Under the pieces are notes generated by a model, which was not told the DNA's origin, searched no databases, and worked only from the letters and a program-made list of their open reading frames with translations. DNA of 64,000 nt from Arthrobacter sp. MA-N2 (GTDB lineage: Bacteria; Actinomycetota; Actinomycetes; Actinomycetales; Micrococcaceae), in the NCBI RefSeq assembly GCF_000517125.1, contig NZ_KI912155.1, positions 2,778,034 through 2,842,033 of the forward strand, in the 5' to 3' direction. Positions 49,741-58,128 of the stretch are shown here, one piece after another; position 1 is the first letter of the stretch; each line of letters opens with the position of its first letter. A program made the position numbers and the translations under genes.

Positions 49741-50440
49741 TCAGGCCCTGCTGCCGCTGGGCGCATCGCCCATTGCGGCGAGTTGATGCTCGCACCTAGC
49801 GCACCGCGCGTCGGTGCACAGGCTCCCGGACAGGGGAAAGACTAGATCGCTCAGGTCGACCCTGCCGTCTTGGGCGAAGACCTCCACGGAGCACTGGTCG
49901 ACCATTATCCTCAGCCGTAGCACGCCGTCGTCGAGCTTCACGGGTGCCGACTCGGCCGACGCGAACTTGTGGTGGGAGGGGGTGTTTCCGGAGTCGCGGC
50001 GATCCAGGGTGAGCCGGCTTGTGACGGTGTCGAAGCTGAGAAGCGTTGCGGCGTTCCCCCTCGATGCGCCGCGAAGCCTGAAACAACGGTCCGTGCCGTG
50101 CCGGGCAGGATTTCAGCCTCGTCAGTTGGGCTGATCCGGGCACCGCGTCGGGCAGTCTGACCACTGAGTTGTGAACTTCCATGTTCCGGATGGTGCGGGT
50201 CGGCTCCGCCACGGAGACGTGGGCAAGGAGTTGGCATAGTCCCAGTTGTTCATCCACCCGATCATGATGCGGCGGTTCTCCGCGGAATTGCTGAAGGCAA
50301 CGGCGGCGTAGTAGTGGCGTCCCCAGCCGAGCCAGAGACAGTTTCTGAGATTCGTGGTCCCATCTGCATCCGTTCCGTCGACGGGGAACGGGACCAGATC
50401 GGGGCATTCCCATTCGCCTCCTGTGGCGCATTTTCCAGCC
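49741..50440 (-). pseudogene. GH32 fructosidase/levanase, C-terminal remnant
   Basis: Several frames together give the back half of a GH32 enzyme. First is GEWECPDLVPFPVDG (the WECPD motif), then YYAAVAFSNSAENRRIMIGW then MNNWDYANSLPTSPW. After a frameshift comes TIRNMEVHNSVVRL, and after another, LRLRIMVDQCSVEVFAQDGR then VDLSDLVFP (the C-terminal beta-sandwich). The N-terminal catalytic part is gone. The gene is joined directly to a galE fragment by an apparent deletion. Confidence 0.75.
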
Positions 50441-50740
50441 GAGGTCTCTGGCTGCGAGGTCGCCCATGGCTACGATCCGGGGAGGGTCGCCGAGGCGGCG
50501 TGGGCAGATTTCCGGTTGGAACTCCTTGCCGGTGACGGCAGCCATGGTGTCCATGATTTCCCGTACGGAGACTCCGGCTCGCGAGCCGAGGTTGTAGATG
50601 GCTTCCAGATGGCAGCCGGTCTCGAGAGACTGAGCGGCTGCAGCGTGGGCCTGGGCGACGTCGCTGACGTCGATATAGTCGCGGAGGCAGGTCCCGTCGG
50701 GCGCGGAATCACGGCCGGGGATGCGCCCGAGGGCTTTCAC
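50440..50740 (-). pseudogene. UDP-glucose 4-epimerase (galE-like), C-terminal fragment
   Basis: The frame reads GTCLRDYIDVSDVAQAHAAA, YNLGSRAGVSVREIMDTMAA and RLGDPPRIVAMGDLAARDLGW, which is the C-terminal third of a GalE-type epimerase. The Rossmann N-terminus and catalytic Tyr-x-x-x-Lys are missing. It continues without a stop into GH32 sequence in another frame. Confidence 0.75.
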
Positions 50741-50741
50741 G

Positions 50742-51157
50742 CCTTGCAGATCAATATCGACCGCGGCGGCCTGGATGTGAACGAGGCCGCACTAGGCTCC
50801 CTGCTTCGCCTGCTTGACCTTGCAAAGCATCCAATTGTCGGCACTTTCGTGATTCCTGCGCTGTTGAGTTGGAAGAGACCGGGCATCAACCGGGAGGTGT
50901 CGGGAACCGGCGACATCTTCCGATCCGTGATGGCGACCCTGATGAGCTCCCTGCTTGAAACGGCGGTCGACATAGAGGCCCGGAAAAGGATCGCGTATTC
51001 AGAAATTGCGGCATCCTGCGGATTCACCAACGTGCAAAGCATGCGCCGTGCGGTGAAAGAGTTCACCGGGATGAACGTGAGGGAGATCCACCGATCCGAG
51101 ACCGTAGTTCGTGTTGCGCTGGAACAGCTCCGGGAGGCGCTGTCCACTGGCACTTGA
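50742..51157 (+). pseudogene. AraC-family regulator with internal deletion
   Basis: The frame aligns with the intact AraC-type gene at 53354: HPIVGTFVIPALLSWKRPGI and FRSVMATLMSSLLETAVD match its middle, then IAYSEIAASCGFTNVQSMRR AND-type C-terminal helix sequence follows directly. About 60-70 residues, including the first HTH of the DNA-binding domain, are deleted between EARKR and IAYSE. The N-terminus is missing too. It cannot bind DNA normally. Confidence 0.7.
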
Positions 51158-51686
51158 ACGTTCCGGTTCCGGTCCGCAGTCGCCGTGAACGACGTCGCTC
51201 CCTGGGCCGGGAGGGTGCGCTTGAGCGAGGGTCGAAGAGCCGGTCGGCGTGGGCTGGCGTTCATGTCACTATTCAAACCCAGGATTATTTTTGGACCCCA
51301 GCCCCACCCAATTCGCTCCTTTGTGCACGAATTGGTCGACTTATCGCCTAAGTCTGCACGGAATGGACCTCCCGGCCATCTTCAACGAACGTAGCCGGTC
51401 GTAGGATTTGCTACGAAGCTGATCTTCAGAGCCTCCGAGAGATGGAAACGGGAATCGTCGCAATTCCTCGGGTTCACTTGGAATCCGATCTATGAGTGTT
51501 CTGAATGCAGGCTCGACCGATAACAATTGTTAGGTCTCATCGGCCCCTTCCGGGCGGCACCGTCCTGGATACGAAGAGCCCTCGAAGCCACGCAAATTTG
51601 TTGAAGCCAACTTGGGTGCCCGGACCCCGTCAGGAGAGCGGTATGACGACCGGATCCCAAGTTCCACAGAGAGCAGGAGCGGCAGA
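51158..51686. other. Gene-free stretch
   Basis: About 530 bases with lower apparent coding sense and no recognisable domain. I see nothing in it. Confidence 0.4.
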
Positions 51687-51908
51687 GTGATCACGACGAC
51701 CGAGGCAGGGCGCACTTATTGCGTCACCGGAGACAAGGTACCTATCGTAAACGCGGACCTGAACGCGGCCGTCGATTTAGCCCAACAAGACGCGATAGGG
51801 GAGGGCGAGCATGGTGTCCTCGTCACGCGGCATGGGCCCGCGTGCTTCACCGTGGCTGTGAGCGCCGAGGTCCCTTACGGAATAACCCAGGAACGAGAGC
51901 GCGCTTGA
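51687..51908 (+). CDS. Small hypothetical protein
   Basis: A GTG at 51687 with an aggagcgg site about 6 bases upstream opens a 73-residue frame with gene-like codon use. It contains YCVTGDKVPIVNADLNAAVD and GEGEHGVLVTRHGPACFTV. I do not recognise the family. No membrane segment or metal motif is seen. Confidence 0.45.
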   Translation: MITTTEAGRTYCVTGDKVPIVNADLNAAVDLAQQDAIGEGEHGVLVTRHGPACFTVAVSAEVPYGITQERERA

Positions 51909-52020
51909 CGTCGGACATCGCCGCGGTACGACACATTATGGCCGAATCAGGAATCAACTCCGGAAGGAGCGCTGACATGCCGTCATCAGTCGGCCACGGA
52001 GTCGCCCGGACGGCGCGTTG

Positions 52021-53148
52021 ATGCGGAAGCCAGACGGCGCAAGGAGAAGATTTGCCCGACGGCATCCGAAGGGGGTATGCCGGGCTTCATCGGATCATGT
52101 CAATCGCTGTCCATTGTCTCCGGCCGCTTTGTGGTTGCTCGTTGTCGTGAGCGTCGACGCTGCGTTCACTCTGTCCATTTGGCTGCTGCCGATGGTGTTC
52201 GGCCAAGAACCCTGGGAGGGTGTCGACGGACCGGCCACTGTCCCCACGCTTGGGACAGTACTGCTGGTTCCCGTGGTCCTGCACGCTGTTTGGCGTTTTC
52301 TGCGGGAACAACATTATGACCGGACGCAGGCGGGAATGGGCCGCCCAGGGGACGGCTGTGCACCAGGCAACCTCGCGGCCGATGAAGCCAGGGCGCGCGT
52401 CGAAGGCGTACTCACGGACCGGACCTTGATGACGGCGTTCCAACCGATCTGTTGCCTGGGCACGGGCGCCGTCATCGGGGCTGAAGCCCTCACGCGTTTT
52501 GTCACTTTACCGGTCAGATCGCCGGAGACATGGTTCGCCGACGCGGCCTCCATCGGACGTGGTCCAGATCTCGAATTCCTAGCGATGGAAACTGCGCTAA
52601 TGGCCGCGGCCAAGCTCCCGGCCAACCTTTACATTGCCATCAACCTTTCGCCCACTGCGTGCCTCGACTCCCGGCTAGGCGAGATCCTGCAACGCTCCCG
52701 CGTGCCCGCCGGACGCGTAGTGGTGGAGGTGACCGAACGCTCGGCTGTCGCTGACTACGAACCCCTCGCTGCAGCGCTGGTACGCCTTCGACACTCCGGG
52801 CTGCGCGTCGCCGTCGACGATGCAGGCGCCGGCTTTGCCTCAATGCGCCACATCCTTCAAATCAGGCCCGAGCTGATCAAACTTGACCGGACCATCATCG
52901 CCGGTATCGACACCGACCCCGGCCAGAGGACTCTGGGCATGGCCATGGTCAGTTTTGCAAAAGGAATCGGCGCGGCCCTGATCGCCGAAGGAATCGAGAC
53001 AGACACGGAACTCACCACCGTCACCGAGCTCGGCATGAACGTTGGCCAAGGCTATCTCCTCGGCAGGCCCTCCGTCCGGTCCGAAGACTGGGCCCAGTGG
53101 AATAACTGGTCGCCCGTGGATGGCCGGGCAAACGTCCGAAGCACCTAG
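52021..53148 (+). CDS. Membrane-bound EAL-domain phosphodiesterase
   Basis: It likely hydrolyses cyclic di-GMP. Two hydrophobic helices near residues 35-58 and 72-88 anchor it. The EAL domain (from ~125) keeps all key residues: EAL in GAEALTRF, Asn in AINLSP, Glu in VEVTERS, Asp-Asp in VDDAGAGFAS, Lys in IKLDRTII, Glu in AEGIET and Gln in VGQGYLLGRP. No GGDEF, PAS or other sensor domain is present. The ATG at 52021 follows a TTG one codon earlier; the ribosome site is weak, so the start is uncertain. Confidence 0.88.
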   Translation: MRKPDGARRRFARRHPKGVCRASSDHVNRCPLSPAALWLLVVVSVDAAFTLSIWLLPMVFGQEPWEGVDGPATVPTLGTVLLVPVVLHAVWRFLREQHYDRTQAGMGRPGDGCAPGNLAADEARARVEGVLTDRTLMTAFQPICCLGTGAVIGAEALTRFVTLPVRSPETWFADAASIGRGPDLEFLAMETALMAAAKLPANLYIAINLSPTACLDSRLGEILQRSRVPAGRVVVEVTERSAVADYEPLAAALVRLRHSGLRVAVDDAGAGFASMRHILQIRPELIKLDRTIIAGIDTDPGQRTLGMAMVSFAKGIGAALIAEGIETDTELTTVTELGMNVGQGYLLGRPSVRSEDWAQWNNWSPVDGRANVRST

Positions 53149-53353
53149 ATCCTGGAAGACGGTGGGCTACATATGTTCCGGCTGAACTTGCGCTGCCTCC
53201 GCCATGGTCCCCCTCCAAAGATGCACGGCTGCAGGAAACAAGTGGGCCCCTGTCGAGCACTTAAACTAGCTTCCGTATAACGTAGAAGACTCTTCGGTCG
53301 CATCTATACGGCACATTGAATCTCTTTTCATCCGGCCGAAAGGTCCCAAACCC

Positions 53354-54394
53354 ATGAAATTTACGCCTCCCGCCAGCGCCGACGCTCCGGATGCTTTCCC
53401 GCATGACCAGACAACACGCTACAGCGTTCCCTCCGGGCTGAGCCCGGAGGAAAAATTCGAACACTGGCGCACCTGGTACGGCAGCGCCATCGACACTCCC
53501 GTGCGGTTGGAAAAAACCGAAAAACTAGTGCGTCCGAGTTTCAATCCCTCCGCTTTAAGCCTGGACGGTCCCGGATTCAGCCTTGTTGACGTCACGAATG
53601 AACCCGTCAGTTGCTACTGGAACGGCGATACGTCTGCCGGGGACTGGCTAGTACATTTCCGAAGTCCGTGCCCCGAGTTCAGCTTCTCGGGATGTTCCGA
53701 AGAAATTTCTGCCGGCACCGTCAGGTTTCTTGATCTTTCTTCCCCCGGTAACTTCCATGCGCCGGCCGGGTTAAGCGCGGTGCGGCTCCAACTCGATCGG
53801 AGCCTTCTGGGGCTGGATGATAGGACAGTGAAACGGTTGCAGGGATTGGCCGACATCAGGGAAAACCCTCTGGTGCGAGGACTGATTCTTCCGGCACTGT
53901 CCGGCTGGCAGCGGACGGGAATCGGCCACGAGGCGCCGCGTCTCCAGCCCGTCTTCCGGTCCATGATGACGGCCCTGGTCAGCTCGCTGCTCGAAGCCCC
54001 CGCCGAACCCCGTGACCTGAAAATGGCCCGCGTCGTGGCGATCAAGAAGTTCATACGCAAGAATTACCGGAACCGGGACCTTGATGTGGACGCGGTTGTG
54101 GCCTACTCGTTTCTTTCACGCCGCGCCCTTTACTACCTCTTCGAAGACGAAGTGTTCCAGGTCAACAGACACATCCGCGCGCTGAGGACGCTGGAAGCCC
54201 TTGAACTCCTCAGCGACGCAAGCACGTGGAACCGCTCCCTGACGGACATAGCGAACGCCAGCGGATTCACAAGCCTCCCAGCCATGCGGCGCGCTGTCAA
54301 AGAGTCCACCGGTATCTCTCTTAGAGATGTGCAGGAGAACCCGGAAGTACTGCGAATTCGAGCAGCTGAACTCAGAAAGTTGATCGGGCTATAA
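53354..54394 (+). CDS. AraC-family transcriptional regulator (AraC-binding-like N-domain)
   Basis: The 346-residue protein has an AraC-binding-like-2 type N-terminal half (FEHWRTWYGSAID near 31-43) and a C-terminal AraC HTH domain: AVVAYSFLSRRALYYLFEDE near 251-270 for the first HTH, and SLTDIANASGFTSLPAMRRA near 295-314 for the second. It is intact, while a deleted paralogue lies 2.3 kb upstream. Target genes are unknown. Confidence 0.85.
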   Translation: MKFTPPASADAPDAFPHDQTTRYSVPSGLSPEEKFEHWRTWYGSAIDTPVRLEKTEKLVRPSFNPSALSLDGPGFSLVDVTNEPVSCYWNGDTSAGDWLVHFRSPCPEFSFSGCSEEISAGTVRFLDLSSPGNFHAPAGLSAVRLQLDRSLLGLDDRTVKRLQGLADIRENPLVRGLILPALSGWQRTGIGHEAPRLQPVFRSMMTALVSSLLEAPAEPRDLKMARVVAIKKFIRKNYRNRDLDVDAVVAYSFLSRRALYYLFEDEVFQVNRHIRALRTLEALELLSDASTWNRSLTDIANASGFTSLPAMRRAVKESTGISLRDVQENPEVLRIRAAELRKLIGL

Positions 54395-54420
54395 TAACGC
54401 GGTGGGTAGGAGCTGGCCTA

Positions 54421-54555
54421 GCAGCAGCCCTTTCCGAATTCGCGGATCAGTTCCATGCTCACGGCCTGTACTTTGTCAAGGTGAGCGATCAACTCGGCGA
54501 GGCCATGGACCAGTTGATAGACCTTGGCCACCGAAGCTGGAAGGCGATAGGCAGC
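54421..54555 (-). pseudogene. Coding-like tail directly behind the quinone oxidoreductase stop
   Basis: In the same frame as the oxidoreductase, after its TGA, 45 more codons read sensibly: LPASVAKVYQLVHGLAELIA, then HLDKVQAVSMELIREFGKGC. They end at a TAG. There is no upstream start codon. It is probably the end of an unrelated lost gene joined here; read-through is a remote option. Confidence 0.35.
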
Positions 54556-55581
54556 TCACGATGAGGTTGCAACGTCGATGAGCACTTTACCGATGGTGCC
54601 CTGCTCCACGGCGTCATGTGCCGCGGCGGTCGCGTGGAGCGGGAAGCGGGTCAGCGGCAGGCCGTGTTCTGCACCGACGCGCAACGCGCCGGCATTAAGT
54701 GCCTCGGAGACGGCGGCCACGGCGTGCTGTTTCTGTTCGTCGGTCACGGTGTAAGTGAGGATGAACTGGTAGCGGATGTTTTTCGTCATGCTTTCGCGGA
54801 TGGGAACCGTCAGCGATTCCCCGGGATTCGCCGCGTAAATGGCGATGGTTCCGCTTGGCTTGAGCACCCGTACGTCGGAGTCGATATTGGCTGGAGCGTT
54901 AACATCGACGATGGTGTCTACTCCGTCCGGGGCGGCTTGGCGGATGGCAGCGATGACGTCGCCCGTCCGGTAGTTGATAACTGAATGGGCTCCCGCGAGG
55001 CGTGCGAGTTCAGCTTTCCGGTCTCCGCTGACGGTCGTAATGACTGTTGCTCCAGCCCATTGAGCGAGCTGAATAGCCGCGTGTCCCACTGCGCCTGCGC
55101 CGCCGGTGACGAGCACGGTACGTCCCGACAGGGCTCCGGGTGAGAGTCTGGCCGGGCCCTCCTCGGCCGAGGTCAGCGCCCGATGTGCTGTCAGGGCGGG
55201 GATCCCGATGGATGCGCCCGTATCGAAGGATTCGGTACCCGGAAGTGACACCGCTTTGACCGCCGGTACAACTACATACTCCTGAGCGGTGCCTTCATTG
55301 CCGCCCCAGGCAACGTCCCAGAGCCAGACGCGGTCTCCGATGCTGAATCCTGTCACTCCGGATCCGATCTCATCGATTACCCCGGCACCGTCCTGGTTGG
55401 GAACCTTTGGTGCTTCCAGCTTGGTGCTTGCTCCGCCGGCTCGGGACTTCCAGTCAGTGGGATTCACCCCGGAGACCACGACCCGCACGCGCACCTCGCC
55501 CGCGCCTGGATCAGTCAACGGCTTGTCCTGAAGCTTCAGCACTGCGGACGAACCTGTCTCTTCGAACACGATCGCTTTCAC
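54556..55581 (-). CDS. NADPH:quinone oxidoreductase (zeta-crystallin-like MDR)
   Basis: The 341-residue medium-chain dehydrogenase starts MKAIVFEETGSSAVLKLQDK and contains VVSGVNPTDWKSRAG and the NADPH loop VTGGAGAVGHAAIQLAQWAG near 155-174. The zinc-ligand cysteines of alcohol dehydrogenases are absent, pointing to the zinc-free quinone reductase group. It should reduce quinones or activated alkenes. No clear operon partner remains. Confidence 0.9.
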   Translation of the reverse strand: MKAIVFEETGSSAVLKLQDKPLTDPGAGEVRVRVVVSGVNPTDWKSRAGGASTKLEAPKVPNQDGAGVIDEIGSGVTGFSIGDRVWLWDVAWGGNEGTAQEYVVVPAVKAVSLPGTESFDTGASIGIPALTAHRALTSAEEGPARLSPGALSGRTVLVTGGAGAVGHAAIQLAQWAGATVITTVSGDRKAELARLAGAHSVINYRTGDVIAAIRQAAPDGVDTIVDVNAPANIDSDVRVLKPSGTIAIYAANPGESLTVPIRESMTKNIRYQFILTYTVTDEQKQHAVAAVSEALNAGALRVGAEHGLPLTRFPLHATAAAHDAVEQGTIGKVLIDVATSS

Positions 55582-55614
55582 ATCTTCTCCATGAGTTGAG
55601 TTGCGTGGACGGCC

Positions 55615-55887
55615 TTACTGAACCAAGCTATCGAAGGACAGCGTCCCGATTCCTGTGTTTCGACCATCGCTGACACGAAATCGACGAAGCCCGATCGATT
55701 CCCCTGCCGGGATGGACATCAGAGTGACCTGGAGGTACTTGCCGGTCCAGGCGACGGTTCGATAGTTGGTGTTCTCGGTGGTAGCGGTTTCCAGGGCGGA
55801 CCAGCCGCGGGGCGTAGATTTTCGCTCAGTGAATCCGGCGCATGAACAGGGCAGTGTTTTAGGAGGCAGACAGCCGGTAAACGTCAC
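55615..55887 (-). pseudogene. Cupin-domain protein, truncated
   Basis: The middle of this 90-residue frame, ENTNYRTVAWTGKYLQVTLM then SIPAGESIGL, matches the start of small cupins that go on with EVHPxxDQF. Here the sequence changes right after GESIGL to unrelated residues, so the metal-binding cupin motifs are missing. The first ~30 residues are also atypical. Confidence 0.6.
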
Positions 55888-55894
55888 CGTGACA

Positions 55895-57121
55895 CTAGGC
55901 GGGTGTGATCTTCAGCGGGATGGAGCGCCAGCCGCGGAGGGTGTTATGCAGGTACGGGACGGGATCGCCGACGAGTTCGAGGTTCCGGATCCGTTGGGCC
56001 ATGACGGTGAATAGCACGTCCATCTCAAGGCGGGAGATCGGTTGGCCCACGCATTGGTGAATGCCCATGCCGAAGGCGAGGTGGCCACCGGCGTTGCGGT
56101 CAATAATAAACTCGTCGGCAGTGTCGCCCCAGTGAGCGCCGTCCCGGTTTGCCGAGCCCATGAATAGCAGTACTTTGGCTCCGGCCGGAAGCGCGATGCC
56201 CCGGAACACGGTGGGCATTGCAACCGTGCGATAGAAGGATTGGAATGGTGATTCGTACCGGAGTGCTTCGTCGATGGCGAACTTTGCCATCCGGGGATTT
56301 GCATGCAAGGTGGCCCATTGCTCGGGGTGGGCCGCCAGGGCCTGCAGGGTATTTCCGATGGAGAAGACGGTAGTATCCAAGCCGGCGGAGAGCATGGCCC
56401 GGACCAGCAGCGCAGCCTCTTCGGGAGTGATGTCGCCACGGTCTGCATATTCCCAGATCTGGGCTCCCATCCCATCCGGGGAGAGGTTCTCCCGGGCGCA
56501 GTTGTCCATGACCCAGCGGTGGGTAGCTTCGCCTTTTTCGAAGAACCCGCGTGACCGTTCGTTGTCGGGTCCGAACGAACTGAAATTCATCGCTCCGTGT
56601 GGCAGCAGGTTGGCTTCCCGGCCCTCACGGGGGATTCCGACTGCGTCGCCGAAGACGCGGATGGGAAACAACTCGGCGAGGTCCGCGACCCCGTCGAAGG
56701 TTTCGCGTTCGATGAGGCTGTCCACCAGCTCCTCGGCGAACGATTCGAAGCCGGACCTCAGGGAGCGTACTCCGCGGGGAGAAATGACACCCGCCATCGC
56801 CGCGCGCATGGGTCCGTGGATGGGGGGATCCGATTCCAGGATGCCCTGCGGACGCCAGGCCGGCTCGTGGTGCAGGTTCTTGGGTCCAACACCGGCGCTT
56901 GAGATGAAGGTGCGGTGGTCCTCCAGAATTTCCTTGCATTCTTCGAATCCGGCAAAGGCCAGGACACCGTACTTTTCGAGCCACACTGCAGGTCCGGCCG
57001 CCCGCATGCGTTCGAACAGGGGATACGGGTTGGTGAGATTTTCGTCCGTGTACGGATCATCCGAAAATGTCGATACATCTGCCAAGACGGGAAAGGTTTG
57101 CGGGGGAGTCGATAGTGACAT
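55895..57121 (-). CDS. Cytochrome P450, CYP199-like
   Basis: The 408-residue P450 has the I-helix region LLVRAMLSAGLDTTVFSIGN near 239-258, the ExxR in DEALRYESPFQ, and the haem loop AFGMGIHQCVGQP near 348-360. Its sequence recalls CYP199A enzymes, which oxidise para-substituted benzoic and cinnamic acids, for example by O-demethylation. Electrons may come from the 2Fe-2S flavin reductase at 59787. The ATG at 57121 is favoured because the conserved part begins shortly after it. It is divergent from the IclR gene. Confidence 0.9.
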   Translation of the reverse strand: MSLSTPPQTFPVLADVSTFSDDPYTDENLTNPYPLFERMRAAGPAVWLEKYGVLAFAGFEECKEILEDHRTFISSAGVGPKNLHHEPAWRPQGILESDPPIHGPMRAAMAGVISPRGVRSLRSGFESFAEELVDSLIERETFDGVADLAELFPIRVFGDAVGIPREGREANLLPHGAMNFSSFGPDNERSRGFFEKGEATHRWVMDNCARENLSPDGMGAQIWEYADRGDITPEEAALLVRAMLSAGLDTTVFSIGNTLQALAAHPEQWATLHANPRMAKFAIDEALRYESPFQSFYRTVAMPTVFRGIALPAGAKVLLFMGSANRDGAHWGDTADEFIIDRNAGGHLAFGMGIHQCVGQPISRLEMDVLFTVMAQRIRNLELVGDPVPYLHNTLRGWRSIPLKITPA

Positions 57122-57232
57122 CGTGGGCCTCGTTACCGTTGATTTTTGCTGGGAGCCTGCCCGGGTCTGTGGGACTGCAAGGCGAATACGTGGCATCAAA
57201 CTATCGGTCTCAGAGAGTAACAGTTAAACATC

Positions 57233-57251
57233 ATTCTCACTTTGTGGGAAT
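57233..57251. promoter_or_regulatory. 19-bp imperfect palindrome between P450 and iclR-type genes
   Basis: ATTCTCAC, TTT, GTGGGAAT is an inverted repeat with one mismatch in the 215-base divergent promoter region. IclR regulators often bind such palindromes and repress both their own gene and the divergent one. Confidence 0.5.
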
Positions 57252-57336
57252 CTCGTTTGCCGCGTAACTTCTGCGCCCTGCAGGATCAATTCGTGATCCG
57301 CGACACAGGGTGATCGATTCGGAAAGGAGACATGCC

Positions 57337-58128
57337 ATGGCGACCCACACGTCTTTTGAGCGGGGCCTCATGATTCTCGCGGAAATCGCGGACAGTGGAG
57401 ATACCACGGTGGAGAGCGTGGCCCTCAAACTAGGCATCCCTGTTAGTACTACATACCGGTACTTCCGCCAGCTCCGCGAAAACGGATTCGTCCAGGAAGA
57501 CGCGGGCATCTACAGGCCGGGCCGCGCACTCCTGGCTTTGTCCGGTCGCCATCTGACGCAGAGCCACCTCGCGGAGGTTGGAAATGCCGTGCTGAAAGGC
57601 ATTGTTGATTCCGTGGGCGAAACCGCCGTCATGGTGATCCGGGTGGGCACACAGGCCATGTGCCTGCGTCGCGCGGAACCGGACAAGGCCTTCAAGTACA
57701 CGTTTGCCGTCAATGAGCTCTTACCGCTGACGGCTGGCGCCGGCCCCCGGACGCTGCTCGCTTGGGCGCCGTCCGACGTCGTACACCAAGTGCTCGGTGG
57801 CGACCTTCCTCGCTTCACCGAAAACTCGCCGTCCGCTGAGCAGATTCTGCCCAGTCTGGCGCAGATCCGATCTTCCGGCTGGGCAGTCTCTCGGGGCGAG
57901 CTGGATCCGGGCGCCGTCTCGGTGGCCGTACCAGTGATGCTCGACGGCGAGGCTGTATGCGCGCTAAACGTGGCCGGTCCGGAGAACCGCTGCGGCTCCC
58001 GCACCTGGCTGAATTCGACTTTGAAGACAATGAACGCGGCAGCGGAGAACCTGGCGGCGTCGCTAGGTTCCCTCGCAAGCCGCAGAACAACCCGAGAGGT
58101 AAGCGATGACGCTCGAAACTCTGCTTGA
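57337..58128 (+). CDS. IclR-family transcriptional regulator
   Basis: The 263-residue protein has an N-terminal winged helix (SFERGLMILAEIADSGDTTV, then ESVALKLGIPVSTTYRYFRQ near 27-46) and a C-terminal effector domain with GPRTLLAW and SRGELDPGAVSVAVPV. The ATG at 57337 has an aaggag site 7 bases upstream. It likely controls the P450 and the lyase-reductase-transporter genes in response to a pathway aromatic acid. Its 3' end overlaps the lyase gene by 23 bases. Confidence 0.9.
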   Translation: MATHTSFERGLMILAEIADSGDTTVESVALKLGIPVSTTYRYFRQLRENGFVQEDAGIYRPGRALLALSGRHLTQSHLAEVGNAVLKGIVDSVGETAVMVIRVGTQAMCLRRAEPDKAFKYTFAVNELLPLTAGAGPRTLLAWAPSDVVHQVLGGDLPRFTENSPSAEQILPSLAQIRSSGWAVSRGELDPGAVSVAVPVMLDGEAVCALNVAGPENRCGSRTWLNSTLKTMNAAAENLAASLGSLASRRTTREVSDDARNSA

